This document shows, piece after piece, positions 41,003 through 56,000 of a stretch of DNA of 64,000 bases (positions are counted from its first letter, which is position 1; the number at the start of each line of letters is the position of its first letter). The position numbers were made by a program, and so were the translations under genes. Source of the DNA: Otis tarda (taxonomy: Eukaryota; Chordata; Aves; Otidiformes; Otididae); assembly GCA_026413225.1 (NCBI GenBank), contig CM048554.1, positions 4,294,001-4,358,000 of the forward strand. The letters run 5' to 3'. The notes below the pieces were generated by a model that was given only the letters and a program-made list of their open reading frames with translations, had not been told where the DNA came from and made no database searches.

Positions 41003-44000
41003 AAAATACATACTGCTTTAGATACACAAACAGAATTGTTCTGAAATAGAAAGCTTCCCAAATGTGCTCACAAAGTTTTAATTCATTCATCTTTATCCTC
41101 AGCTTCTGCTTGAAAAATATGCCAGCATGCCACTTTTAAAAAATTCTTCAAGTAGGAAATTCTATACATCCTTTTTGTCCAAAGTCAACAAGTAGACTAT
41201 GAAAAGGTAACACTTAACTATGAGATCTACTGGAAAACCACATACCTTTTTTGTTTCCCATGGGCAGATTGGTACTCAGTAAAGATGCAAAAGAACTTTG
41301 TTTTGACAGCTGAGCCTTAGCTGCTAGTGCATTATTCCACAGTGCTTTTATAAGCATTGAAGCCAAATACAAAGTCTATAAACAAAACCAGGTAACAGCA
41401 CCGTTAAGAAGCAGTAGGTGGTGTATGCAAAGATCTGCTGTTAATCTTTCTACATGCCAATACTACAGTTCACCAAAATAAACTAACCAAAATAAGCAAA
41501 TGTTCAAAATAACGTTGTGTGAAACACTTTTAAACTTCAGACATGAAGTTAAAATTTTCTATTAGTGGTTATGCAGTCTTAAAAATCTCTGAAAAAGATT
41601 CTGAAGCCAGGAGAGGCCTACTTGAAGAAACATGACAACTTTACTCAGCCAGTTTGCTCTCTTACGCATTAGTGAATATTACTTTTACATGCATTCCTTT
41701 AAAACAACAAAGACAAATCTGTAACGCTTGTTTAATATACTAACATACTTATTTTCTTGTTACAGTGCTTTTGTTCGCCTTGTCTTTACCTGTTCAGTGT
41801 GAGCACTCGGATGAAGGGTTGAGACCAGATTAAGAAGATGTCTAAGTGGGACAGGGTCCAAGTTTTTGATCAAAGAGGGAAACAAATCATGTATGTAACG
41901 ACTGCAGTGCTTTAGCTACAAAATACAAACAGAGAAGATAACAGCAAGAGCAAAATAAAATTTAAAAAACCCTCAAAGATTGTTAAAATTGCAGAATTAA
42001 ACAACATCTTTGCACAAATTCCCAGGAAGCACTTGTCCAATAATTCCAAACTACATCAGACTTGCAATTTTGACTCAGTTGAATTTTCATACTGTAAATC
42101 ATTTAAAGTTCAGTGAAATCAAATGTAACTATCTTCCTCAGTTCCAGTTCTAAGAGATTTGGTGGAAAGTAGTGGTGGAAGTTTATTTTGCATTTTAACT
42201 TAAATATAATTTTGAAAATATTAATATATACGCTAAATCCTGAGGGAAACAATACTTGCAATGATAAACTTAGCAGCAGTGGTAAATACAAATACAGACA
42301 TTACAGACTAATATGAGACTGAGAGAACAGGCCGTGTGAACTGTGTGAGGATTATTTATAATTCTTTTGTCTTTCCAGTAATGGATGTCAAAAAATACGA
42401 CAATGTGTTTAGCTAACTATTCTATTTACACACTGAAGTGACAGCGCTCCTAGATGTTTCCTCTTAGGTTAAATACGGCTTTTCAGTCACTCAAAGGGTT
42501 TAATTACATTTGTATGGATGTTGATATTCAAAAAATAAAATAATGGTTACAGGAAGCTTCTAGGAAAAAAAAAAAGTTCTTAATGTTGGTTACTACATAT
42601 GCAACTCAAAAGGGGTTTTTTTCATTCCTAACTTATTTTATTTTGCCTTCCTGGCATATAAAATGTCTGTGTCAGCAGTTTATGGGGTACAGGCCATCTT
42701 TGACAGGATTCAAACTGGAATTAAATTATGTGGTTTCTTTATAAGGATGCATTTAAACATTTTGTGATATCTGCTTCAACTCAGAGAAGAGAAATTTTTG
42801 TCAAAAAGTTAGTTTAAAAAGTGGAAAATATGTTCTTTAAGGCCTTCTATTCTTTTAGTCTAAAGGTGTCAGCCTTTTAAACATTAGAGGTTTAAATCTT
42901 TTACAGGAAGTAATGATGACACGCTTAATTCTGGTATCAATCATACACATTTTGAAACTACCAGTATATCAAAATGAGTTTGTGAATTGTAAAATAATTA
43001 TTGCATTTAGGTAATTATATTAAGTTCTTAAAATAGTATAAAAGATAGAAAAACATCCAGAGACCTAACACTAGTGTGAGTTACTGTATGTGTGAGAACA
43101 TCAGGGAAGGAAACATATTGCTTTAAAAATGTAACTGAAATAAGTTATTATTATTAATGACTGACACAGAAAGTTGTTTGAGCCCATTAGAGTGAATGCT
43201 GTTATAATGAACATTTATCAACGTACCAGCTGCCTGTTATGATGACAACAGGCTACAGAGGTTTCAGAATGCATATGCAATGGTATTTGAGTGAAACAAA
43301 TTGCACAGAAACACTGAACACATAGAAAACCCCTGCTTCAAATTCTACTTTGTATAAAAGTATGTTCCCTATATCTGTTCAAAAAGATCCATTTTATTTC
43401 TCTGACTTTCATTTTGAGTGTATTTTTCAGAAAAATCGACACTGAAGTCTTGAGGGTTTTTTCCTGGGGTTTTTTGTTAGGTTTTTTTTTTGTTTAATTT
43501 TGTTTTGATTTTTTTTTTAAGAATAAAGGAAGAATAAGACCATGAAAAAACACTTTCCACACCAGGAAATCAAAATGTCTATTGTACTCAAATCCCCTAA
43601 ATAAAAAATTTCACAACCTAAAATAAAAAGCATAGCAATCAATTGAAAGTAGCAAAGAAATATATCTTTCTGAAGGAAGAAAAATAAAATAAAATAAAAT
43701 AAAATAAGCCTATCAGAGTTTCCAGGTTTACCAAGCAAAAAATAAAATCTCAGTGCCTTCTATAGATTTTTAACACCAGCACTGTAGCACAGCCATAAAC
43801 TTCACTGCCACAATTTTCACCTGATCGTTCCCACCAGGAGTAAGAGAAATGGAAACTACAATACATAGGAGCAAGGCAATTCAGCACAACAGTAAAAATT
43901 TTACATCTACCCTACAGTCTTCATCCCCATTCTTAGGGAAAACACTATGTCCTTGCTATACAACTTCATTTTTTTCTTGTATAAAAGTAACTTAGGTGAA

Positions 44001-47000
44001 CTTTTGCATCTATTAAAAAAAAAAAAAAAAAACACAAACCAAACTGAAAACATTAATTGTGGCAGTCACCTAACTTAAAATTTTGGTCAGCAAAACACTG
44101 ACAGACAGAGCAGAAAAAGTAAGAAACTCAACTTTAACAATGTAAACCAAAACCAACTTGCCATTTTCTATACTGTTTTTTACCACTCCTGCAAATATAA
44201 AGATTTGCTATGTACCTGTGCTGCAGCCCAAATACAGTCTATATGTTGAGTACTAAGTCTCCCTTCAGCTGCAAGAAAATTCAGAATCACTTGGCACTGT
44301 TTGATGATCTGCAAAATGAGAACATATTGAGGAAAGACTTATTAGAACAAGAAGTTACTCCTCCACGTTTACACTAAAAATAATAATAATTTTATACAAA
44401 CCTCAATATGTAAATTTGGTCCAAAAATGTGCTCAACTACATTGTTGCTGATAAGCCAGTCTGCAAGCTCTTTTGCAATTGACCTAGAGACAAAAAAAAA
44501 AAAAAAAAAAAAAAAGAGTGGAAACATATGGAAAATTGTCTGTCTATAATATATACTCTGTGCTCTTCCCTAGCACAGAACGTCTTATAAACTAATATTT
44601 GTAGTTGCATAGTTGCACCTGTAGTAAGCATACGAAAACTTTTTTCAACACAAAGCATACTCAACATTCATTCATTCAGGTAGGAAGCAATTAATTTCTC
44701 GGTTTTTTTTTTTTCTCTTTAGCTGGAAGACTAATGCCAAGTACCAACATTTCCCGTGCACCCCTCTGGGTCATTACCAAACACATAACCAACAACTGTA
44801 CCAATTTTGTTACTCCACAGAGCTCAACAGACCACCTGCAGACCACTTTCAAGGACCTCACAGGTAAGATTTTGATAAACACTGCTATTTAACCCAGGTT
44901 TATCATTAAATTCCAGAACTATTGAGTTCACAAATGTAGCTAAGAGTGACAGAGGGTTTTTTTTAAGGAAATCACAAGAGTATTTTTTGATTCTTTTGCA
45001 TAAATAGCAACTCATATAGCTTTAAAAACCTATGTCATACTTACACACATTTAGCATACAGATACTTAAAAATTCTCACTTTGTTTCATCCATAATAACA
45101 GGGAATTTTACCCACTGCCAATCCATAACCAAACATTCGAACAGAACAGGACAAGGAAACTGAATTTTCCCAAAAGTTCAACTTCCAGGAAGGACTGCCC
45201 TGCCTGGAAACCAGTGCATAAGCTCCTTTTTATTCCTTCCTTTCAAGCAATTGTTTGTTTACCCAGATTTTGGCACCAGAAGCAATTAGAAGATATCCCA
45301 GTATTTAAAGCACAGCCTGTAGTTGAAATGGCCCTGGAATAAAAGCGCTCTGTTTCACAAGGAGGAGAGGACGGGAGGGAGTAAGTGTCTCAGAGGACTA
45401 CAGGAAGAATTATTTTTACCGCTGCTATCTGTGTCACATTTATGGTCACTGCTTCCAGGATTGCCCATCTTTATCATCCGCAATAAGAAAACAAAATTCA
45501 TTAGGTAAAAAGAGATTGCCTTTGTAGGTTTTGCAAACAGGATTCACTTTTCCAGGGCACATTGCCAGTTCTTGTTTTAATTTGCCTGATCCCTATGGAT
45601 AAACTCAAGGAGCAAAGTTCCTTATTTCTCAGCACCATTCCTACACTGTCCTCTTCTCTTGCAATTCCAGGACAAGGGGAATCAAATATATCTATATTGT
45701 TCAAAAAAGACAACATCCCCTAACATGTAAGTAATAACTGGCTTGCAAGATACAACAATTTACCAACAGTATTATTTATGGCTTATAAATAAATTAGTTC
45801 TCAAAGTCAGTTTGACAAGGTATCTTCCCAAAGAGGGATACAAAGATAAGCCAGGTTTGTTCCATGAAATCTACTTAAGTTCCTGCGGCCTCATTTCAAA
45901 ACAAAACTGAAACCCAACCACCACCCCCAGCATCCCAAAGACACCTACCCCAAACCAAGCTTTAGGGCATGCACACTACAGACTCTTTCAGGGCTTGGAT
46001 TTCTGTCTAACAAAATCTTAAGTATGACCTTTTCACATGTTTCTTGTAATTCTGGAGATTTTACAGCTTAAGGGCCTTATTATTCATTTGAATACAGGCT
46101 ACCAATCTCCTTTAGCAACACACTTGGCTCTAAAAAATGCTCTTACCCACCTGCCTCCCTGCTGACAAGCCCAAGTAACCACAGTGGCATTGCCCATGTA
46201 GCTCAAGAGACTAGAGCTCTGTTACTCTTCATTTTGTCAGACAGCTGGCAGACTTGGCATTACAGATTCATCTTAAATCACAAGTGCCCAACCCACACTC
46301 TAAAAACTAAATGCAGCCTGCAAAAGAGCTCCTTGAACTTACAACCTATTCAGCCCCAACTCCTTCTTATGGCTTCATGTTCCTTCCCTTTGCTGTGGGA
46401 TGAAGTGCTCCTGCTACATGACCAAAATATCAGCAGAAAGCCTCATAGTTTGCATTTTGCACATATAAAAGGTAGACAGACCTGGTCACATCAGTGAACA
46501 TACACCCACTAAATGCAGGAGACCTGAACAGATGCCTTCTGGTTGACAGACGAAAAAAAAATAAGTCATTGCACATGGTCCTCTGTAAGAGGCAAAAGCC
46601 TTGACATCTGAGCCACAAGTCAATGGAGGTGATTTTATCCCAGGATCCCTTATTTTCTCCTTGCATCTGTATTTTTAGATGTGAAGCTTTCAAAATGAAT
46701 CCCAGATAAACACTGAAAGAGTCACCAGGTGATGTTAATATGAAAGGAAATACTCCTCAGTCCCTTTAAACCGAATACTTCTGCTAGTGGCATGATGTCC
46801 ATTAGACATTGTAACCAGAGTCATATGTTGCATTTTAGTTACTCCAAAGAACAAAAACTCTCTTACAGAGTGAGATCCTTCACATTTTATTAAATGATTA
46901 TGGCAGTTCTCTGTCTCTAGTTTGCAACATTTTTCTTCTGAGAAATAATGGATTATTCTTTTGAAGGAATGCCTTAATAGATGTGTTCTCGGCGGTAAAA

Positions 47001-50000
47001 AACTCTTTATCCTACTGGTGAGCTCAACTGTGATACGATGACATCTCAGATTTCTGAAGGTAAACATTCATTTGATATGGATTTGCTGAGGATGACCAAA
47101 AACAAGAGGATCTTTGTGAAAAGCAGAACGCAGCCTTTGTGTTTCCCAGAGAGAATTGTTCCTCCCACAAAGTTTTGCTGAGAGCACATCAATCAGTAAA
47201 TATGCTGCCTTTTAAAATTATGAAGTTACTACCAGTACAAGTATTTATTTCTCTGATATACCAAGAAATATATTTATGCTAGCTGACTGAAGGATTCACC
47301 AAAGAAAGCTAAGTTCAGTGTAAATGAAGGATGTCTGACTCATTTCCCAAACACTTCAACTTCAGGAAAGGTTTTTTTTTGGCCCAGTGGTTTTTCAGCT
47401 CCTTGATAAGTTTACTCACTTTCAAACAGAGTGAACACCTTAACTCACAAGCAATTCCAGAACTTCATATAAATAAAAATAAACTGCCAGCCTACGGATA
47501 AATTGACCTATTATTTAAGTTTGTATATTGTCACTTGTTTTTACTTTAATAACCATCAAAAGCCCTATAGCCTTGAGAAATTTCAGATACCGTCAAGTTC
47601 ATAAAAATTCACTGAGTTCTGAGTAACCTAGAATAACTTCTTATTAAAAGATTTAATGTGTAATTTTCAACATTTTTCAATGTGGTTTCATTTCAATTTC
47701 TAGCTACGTTAGAATTTCTTTCACATAGTCTGTATTGTTCATAATTCATAAGTATTTTTTCACAGAGCAATTTGCCAATTATTGTATGACTATTACTATA
47801 TGATATCATTACAATTTAGGCAACTTAGCAAGAATTCAATTTTCAGTAAAAAAAAAACCCGCTCAAATTCTGTTTTAAAAGAAGTTCTTCAATAGGTTAT
47901 AGAAAAATTTTCCTCCCTCAGATTGAAGGTAACAGTGAGAGTGAAAAACATGCATTACGATGAAAGTGTAGATATGCTTTTCCCTGTAACATAAAAGTAG
48001 CAGTACAAAGAAACGTTTTACAAATTAGATACCTAAGTCATACAGACCTTAGCAGTAAGAACATTCACCTTGGTAATAACACGTACTAGCTATTTTTCAT
48101 GGATTTAGTACCCAGGATAGCAAGAGGAAGAGTCATTTAAAGAACTCATACTCTCTATGAATGTGTGTTGTGGGTGAGGGAGTAAGAACAAAAAAGTAAA
48201 GAACAAAAAACTACTCTAGTTTAATTGTCTCTAAATCTTTCTCATACTGTAAATCTACACAACATACTGGGCTACACGATCTCTAGACTTAATCAATTTC
48301 CCCCTAGACTTTTAATTTCAGCTCCCTGACAACTCATGTCTTTCAACAATAACTGTTTTATTTCCAAGAAATGAAATTCAAGCACTTTTGACATTAGTTT
48401 CCCCAGGCACTCCATTGAGACTGCGAGGAAGAGCAGAAGCTATGCAGTTTCTGATATAACCTGATGTTTGTGAACTGTAGTTACAAAAGGTGAGCACCAG
48501 AACTTTAATTTCCTTCATTACTGTAAGTATAACTACCTGGAAGGAAACTACAGTTTATGGATTTTCCTGACAGGTCAAAGAACGTCTCTCTATAAGAGGA
48601 CTGGGTTAAAGCCCTACAAACATTTTAATCTAAGGCTGTGGTGCAATACTTGGTAGCCACACGATGACCTAGATCCAGGAACAAATCCCACAGCAAAGTA
48701 ACGCTCCCAAAGAAAACCTTACTTATCCAAACAGTCAATTCCCAACACAATTCACCATGCAGCTACAAAAACACACCAGCTCAGTACTGGATGAAAAACC
48801 ACAGCAAGTTAGCAACGTCGCTCAAAAATATAATGTGAAACCTTAAAAGACAAAATGTAGCAATATAACGAGCAGCTTGCAAAGGATGAAGACTTTCTTG
48901 ACAAAAATCACTGAAATAGCATCTACAATATAACAATGGATGGGAAACACTGATCTTGACTGTTTAGGATCAGAAATGCAAAAAGGACAGAGCAGGCACC
49001 TTCCCACCACACATTCAAGCACGCTTTTTTTTTGGTTTTGAGTGCACAATTTTTATTTGACCCTCCAAAACCACCACTTTGACATCATCTCCAATATTTA
49101 TTAGACTATTGTGTATGCCACTGGAAAGGTGTATGCCACTAGGAAGAAATATTAGTGAGCTTAGTAAAAAAAAAACTTTACTACTTGTTTCAGGGAAAAT
49201 TTGAAAAGATCCCTGGACCGTGGAATAGAGAGAGGGGAAGAGGCATTCCAGTGATGCTGCCATAAATTCAGTTGGTGAGCTTCGACAAAAACTGAAAAAG
49301 CAAGAGTTAACACGAGCTAAGACAACGGTGGTGAAGGGAAAAAGCAATACAAAACTTGCTGTTTAATATCTCAATAAAGAAGGAAAGAGAGGGAAAAGAA
49401 AGGAGAAGAAACAGCCCAGATCTTTCTGTCTATAGGTTAAAGGAATTTTGGACACCTGAAATTACTCTGCAGGATGCTTTTCAAGGGAGGGTAATCAAGC
49501 TTTTAAACAAGGCAGGGCGCCATCTCAGCATCACCCCAAATCCTGAAACTCAAATTCTTGGCTGTCTGCCAAGGGAAGAGCAAAACAAAATCTCTCTCTA
49601 CACATGTTACTTCCAAAGGTTAACAATATCCTCATTAAGGAAAAAATACCACTTCTTCCTCTTGTGGTCCAAATAGCAAAGAAAAAACCCCATTTCTCTC
49701 TCTGAAAGGCGTGATGATTTTTCACTAATCTACATGAGCGAAATAGTTTCAGGTATCACTATTCAAAGGCTTGAAGACTCTTCTGTTCAGTCTCGTTATT
49801 TTTAGCTTCAACAGATTTTATACTCTTCAGTACCTTAGATTTGAGTCTATCTTAAGAGCCAGGAATAGCTAATTAAAAGTATATCTCAGCGATATGAAGT
49901 TGAGTCACTGAGACACTGCACATATCTGAACAATATGCATAGCCAGTCACCACAAACCCTCAGCCCTAGAGAAGACAGTCAGGTAAACTAAATCTAAATT

Positions 50001-53000
50001 TAGACATACAAATATCTACAGCTAGAAAACAGATTTTTCTCTTAGCTTTCTGCTGCTTTCAAGCACAAGTTGTGAAATCCAAGTTTTCCTAGACAGAAGA
50101 TACTTTATCTTGTCTTACCATGGAAAAATTTGCAACCATGTGGATAAAGGCGGGAAGCTACTGTTGCAAAATATTTGCTTAAAAAATCCTGACAATACTT
50201 CCAAACAAAAAGGAAGCGCTAGGACTAACTGACAGCTCTTTTGAAAAAAAGATACCTCCCGCAAACCCACCTTATCAAGATACAGAAGGAGAAATCCCAA
50301 AGGTTGACAGTTCCAAATGCATCTGGAAAAGTCAAAACACATAATGGGGATGACCAGAGATAATGCAAAACATCTTCCTTTGACAAATCTGCAGAGGCTA
50401 CAAAGGTACAAAATAAATCTTAGCTTTCCTTTCTTCACCAAGGAAAGAAAATAGGACTGAAAAGCTTTCCTTTCGCTGCTCATTCAATCTCTGCCAACTC
50501 CCTAAGTGCCTTCTCATCCAAAAATTCCTCAGGAACAGAGTCTCTCATGAGAGGGAAGCTTTGTACTGAACAAACTGTAGAAGTGAGACATTTTCCCCAT
50601 CCTTCTGCACCAGCCTTTTGTGATTATTTGGCTGGAAGAAATCAACGATTTCAAAAGATACCTGAAGATAAGCAGCAATACTTCGTACTGATTTGCACTC
50701 AACTTCTCAGGTAAAACCCCAGAATTACTGGAATTCAGATTTCAAAAACCACATACTACAAAAGTGGAAAAGAAGGTCTTCTATTCATGCTGCATTCCTT
50801 TCAAATGACAGGCTCTTTATAGATCCCTTTGCCAAGAAAGTAATATCCCAAACGAGAATTTGACAATTTCCCTCAGCATTAAAATAACTCTGATGTTCTT
50901 GCATAGTACATCTGCTCTTCTGCAAGGAAATTTAAGCACTGTTCTCTTTTTCCCCTGTCAATACCTTTCCTTTTCCACATTTGACACAGAAAATTAAACA
51001 CCTTTTTATTAGATTTAACAGGTGGAATACTTCTTCTTAACATTCCTTAATTAGTTACTACTAGTTAAAAACTAGATAGTTCACAATGCGTTTCTGAAGA
51101 TAAACTAAGAAACATCTCAGTTTCAGATTTTCAGCACGAAGGAAGGAGGAGAAGAAATGGATAAAATGGAGGTCTGGAGGTTAAATGGAGTTTAACAATA
51201 CACCAACCAAGCCACCTCACATGCTGAACGTGATATGCTCCTGTAGCATTTACTTCTACTGCTACAGAACTGGAGGCTTTGGGGGAAAAAAAAAAAAAAA
51301 AATCAAACACCTCCCGGGGCACAAAGTATAAAAATAAGTATACAGAAGTATATATTATATTATATTAACATAAGTAATAAATGTGTGCTTACATTTATTA
51401 CAATAATGCAAATTTTTTGAAACGTACATGAGCTTAATGACATTACATTCCGGTTTCATCAAATTGTAGCAGGATATTCGTGTCATACTTGATGAGAATT
51501 CTTTCATTTTTCTCTGACAGTATGGATCATAATTTACTTCGAAATAAATGGGTAGTATGGGTTCATGTTCACCTCATGATTTAGTGTCAAAGAACAAAAA
51601 AAAGCTGATCACAAGTGGTTCTTTCTTTTCGTATTCTCAAGGTATTTTTACATCTTTATGGAAGCAAAACTGCCCTAGATTCCAATTCTTTATTTTAAAA
51701 ATACCAACCTACAAATTTCACTTCAAATATACAAGTTATTTACTTGAAACCTATAGTATTCTGGTGTTGAACTGCTGCCAGATGTCAACAAGACAGTGTT
51801 AAAATAAAATCATTTATAATAAAACTGACCAGCTCAAAAAGCAAGCCAACTGCTGCTGTAACAGACTCCTCGTTAACGAGCAAAAGATACTGGAGAGGAT
51901 GTGTCCGTAGGGAGCCATATACGCACATGGATAAAACCCCCAAGGTAAACAAAAAGAGTGTATCACACTACAAGATAAATGTGTAAAGGGTACATCACAA
52001 GTAAAATCCTAGGTTTGCATACTTGGCTTATTATTTCAAAAGAACAGTTACTTCAACTACCTAAAGACATACTTCTGTCTAAATTCTAGACAGTTCTAAC
52101 GTTTAAGTTTAGTTACTACAAAAATCAATACATTTCCTCCCTGGAATACAATCCCACACATGAATCTTCTCAAAGATTTATGGGAGTCTTCTTTGGAATT
52201 GATAAACACACCTGAATTATACAAATAAGGACTTTAAAGAAAAACAACAAATAGTTCTAAAAGCATAGCCTCACAGACTCCATGGAAAACTAATAATAAG
52301 GCTGGGAGCCAGTGATGGCAAGACAAGACTTAATTAACTAAATAATCAGGAGAAATGAGAAGACCGCAAAAATACGAGTTGGATATTAATTAGCTGATTC
52401 TTATTTATACACCACAATAGAGATAATGGCCCACTACAGGTATTTATTATTTCAGTATCTACATTTTTCTAAAGGTTACCTTGACTCTATATTTTAAGAC
52501 AGTAAAAATCCAGAAATATTTTAGTTACCATTTAAAACAATTGATTAAACTTCTGATTAGAATATTTCTAATAGATGCCTCAGATTATCACTACTCCCCA
52601 CTGTGTAAAAACCATAACAACAATACAGAAGAACTGCAACCATATAGTACACTGAAAGTATTCATAATAACGTTCCTACTTACGTTTCTGTGTCTGAAAC
52701 TAATGACTCATTATTACAGACATCATTGAAGGTATGAAGTTGGTTCTATAGTTAGAAAAAGGAAGAAAAAAATTAAAATTTTATCTAAATACTTTGTGAG
52801 GTAGTTTTCTTATATTTAAAAATAACATTAGTGACAGTAAACAATTTTTTCTAGTACTTTAAATGTTTTTAACTAAATTGCTTTCACAAATATTTGAACA
52901 CGCATTCTAGTAGGCAAGAGTGATTGAATTTCTTTTTCAAAATGAATCTTTCTTTCACTAAAGCAATTAAATAATGTTAAAAAACTCTCCCCACTCCAGA

Positions 53001-56000
53001 AATCAAAACAAGGTGTGTAGCAGTCACACAGCTTTTCGTAAGACATGAAACATATACTCCGAAAACCGATGTTGTAGGATGAGTTTCCCAGGTACTGTAA
53101 CGCTTACTACAACAGCAAACATTTCTTTGGTCATATCATCAGTGCTGAAAGGCTACAAAAATGGAGAATGAAAATTACTTATTTTTATATGAAATGAAGC
53201 TTTGAAGAATATATGAACTGATAAATTCAAGACATTCCAGAGGAAAAAAAGCATGTCAAAGGTTTACATCTCTTCTACAACTTTTCCATCAGCACCAAAT
53301 TTCCAAATACAGAGATGGATCTCTATCCAATTCTTTACATGTACATAAAATTTTTTAAATATTTCAAATTAGACAATAAAATTTATTTGTAATCTTGTTT
53401 TTAAAAAAGTTAAAGCCACAGTAATGTGAATTTTTGGAATTCAAATTCAACTTGTTGCACAACTTCATCATAATATTTCTTTCTTGAAACAAGTCTGGCA
53501 CATGTACTTTTATAATTCAGGTGACAGTTAATCTCCTGCAGTCTTTACACAAAGATTTATTCACGTCTAATCTCAACAATTTTCATAGGAAAAAATACTT
53601 TTGAAGAAACAAAATTTAAAATACACATTAAAATTAGTGAGACATGAGAGCCTGATTACACAATTATTAATAGATAAGTTATTAACAGATACTTTCAAAC
53701 GAAACATATGTAGGAGTTGAAAAAAAAGCGAACAGAACTTAGTAAATAAATTGTTATGACCAATTTGAAGTGAGTCAAATAAAGAAGTGAAAGTTCACTG
53801 GAGTTTCTGAAGACTCGTGCCTCAACCAAAAGTGTTTTGAAAGGGATGAAAGAGTACTGAATTGTTACTATCATCAATTGTTGATCCAAATTTCCCAGGC
53901 AAAATCCTTACGCAAAGGAATTCTGACAAAAGGTGTTTTCATATTGTAAAAATTCCAGTAATTTCAAGTAAAGCCTTTGAACTCTGACACAACAGTACAA
54001 TACAAAAACACATGGGATAGTGTTGCACCACCTTGTTCTCACTCACCTCCTAACGTTTTTCTCACTTTCAGTTTTGTTACAATGAAATGACAGAGCGAAT
54101 AAAATACTTGTATAACTTTTTTACCATACATGAAACACTGTAAGAAACCAAAGAGGTCTGTGCCCAGACAGAAAACTAATGTTAATACAAATGTGTTAAT
54201 TACAAAGTACAAGAGAGGTATAAAGTCTTCAGTAAAGAAAGCTGAGAACAAAAAAGGCATCTCCCTAGCTAGCCTTGTCCCAAGACCTAGGCATCAAATG
54301 TAATTACATTTTCTACACACAAAACCAATGCAAAAAGAAAAAGTATCCACTGTTCAAGTTTTGCACTGAATTTGTTCAGCAAAAAGCTAACAATGTTGCA
54401 TTTGCACTTTAACTAATGCACAGAACCAAATAAAAAGGGGTTTAGAAAATGAAAAAAGCAATGATGGCCAGATCAGTTGCAAGAAATCATTTTCACATAC
54501 TTGAGTTCATCTGTAACTGTGAGGACAGGAAAACACAGTTCTATTTGTGAGGGAATAGTAGAGGGAGAAGAGGGTATTTTGGAGCTGAACCAACTCAACA
54601 GATGACTGGGAGATGAAATCAGAGAGAAAAAGTAACAAGAAAAGTAAAGCTTCAGGTATATGTTGGCTTATATTTTGCTATTCTTTTCTGTAGCTATTTC
54701 CAACTTCGTATTCAACCACTTGAGCTTCCACTTTGCTAAATTTAACTTTCATGTGTCTGTCTTCAACCTTGTTTTCTAAGTAAGAACTTCAGTCAGACGA
54801 TATGACACATTATGTATATGCTACTCTTCAAGGGAGGCAAGTCTATATTTGGTGGTAAGCAAATATAATCCCTGTATGCCATACTGCATGTATGCTGTGA
54901 GTCTCAAGAGGTTCCATGGAACTAAAAGGTTTAATTTTAGGACTGGTCATGTTAGCTGTCAGACAGAAAAAAAAAAAAAAAATCTCTTGGCAGACACAAA
55001 TCAACACCTCCGTGTTAGAAGACATTCATCTGTTTAGATCCACTGATATTTTTGGTGAAAGATTCCATCTCCACGATGAGAGCAAAAGTACATTTATCTT
55101 GCAAAAGGAACAATCAGGCAAGCTATGGAAATTATGTGATCAAATCTATTTCAGTCTTGATCTCGTGAGTTGAAATTACAATCTGCATTTGAGTCAACTT
55201 TCCATATGAATTTTCAGAAAAAACTTCTCTTTGAAATAAAATACTTATTGAAAAATTCACACTTCAAAATATTTTGCACATAATTTTCCCTGAAGTTTTC
55301 TTTGAATCGTTGCATCTATTTGCAAAATGAATTGAAGAACTGCTTCAAGGCTAAATGGTCAACTTTTGGCAAATGAAGTCCAGGAAAGAAAAACATTTTG
55401 CAGTTGCAGGTATCATAGTTCTAAAGTCTTGAATAAAAAACAGGAAGCTGAAATTGTGTTGGGTGGGAAGAACATTTCAATGAAATTACTTTGACAAATT
55501 CTAGCTATCAAAGACAGGAATAGAAAAAAGAAACTTCAAAAAAAGGAGTCATGCAGTCACATCTGTAATAGAGAAGGTTGTGTGAAAATACTGCCTAACA
55601 AAGCTGAACTGTATTACATTTTTCAAACATCTTTCTTTGAAAAAAGGACAGAAAACTTAGTAAAGAGGCAGTCAAAATTTCTGTAAATTTTGGTTCAGAT
55701 TTCACACTCAAAGTTGCACAGACTTGGCAATTAAAATTATTCCAGGCAAGTCATACTAAACTAAATGAAAAAAAAAAGCTTCTCAAACTCAAAAGTCAAA
55801 CAAGAAAAAATTCAAAAGATGGTTCTTCCAAAGACACCTTCATAAGATCTTTAAAGAGAGAACCAGAGAAGAGAAAATTTCCTATGATTTGAATGAGAAA
55901 GAAGACTAAATGGTCTCAGTGTCCCAGAGCAGTTTTACAGACCATGCATATATAAAAAAAGTCAATAACTTATTGACAATTTTTTTTTAAAGCTGAAACC

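Larger units (their letters stand above)
44484..52683 (-). other. Intron E2-E3, 8.2 kb
   Basis: Largest complete intron. Contains the E3 poly-T tract, an exon-like stretch on the opposite strand (44723-44863), an 18-bp tandem duplication at 49111-49146, and an A run at 51286-51302. No USP34 exon or mobile element recognised. Confidence 0.75.

Noticed and set aside
50115-50483. 122-codon minus-strand open frame in the E2-E3 intron
   Set aside because: Cys/Phe/Leu-rich translation typical of random AT-rich DNA. USP34 is complete between E2 and E3 without it.
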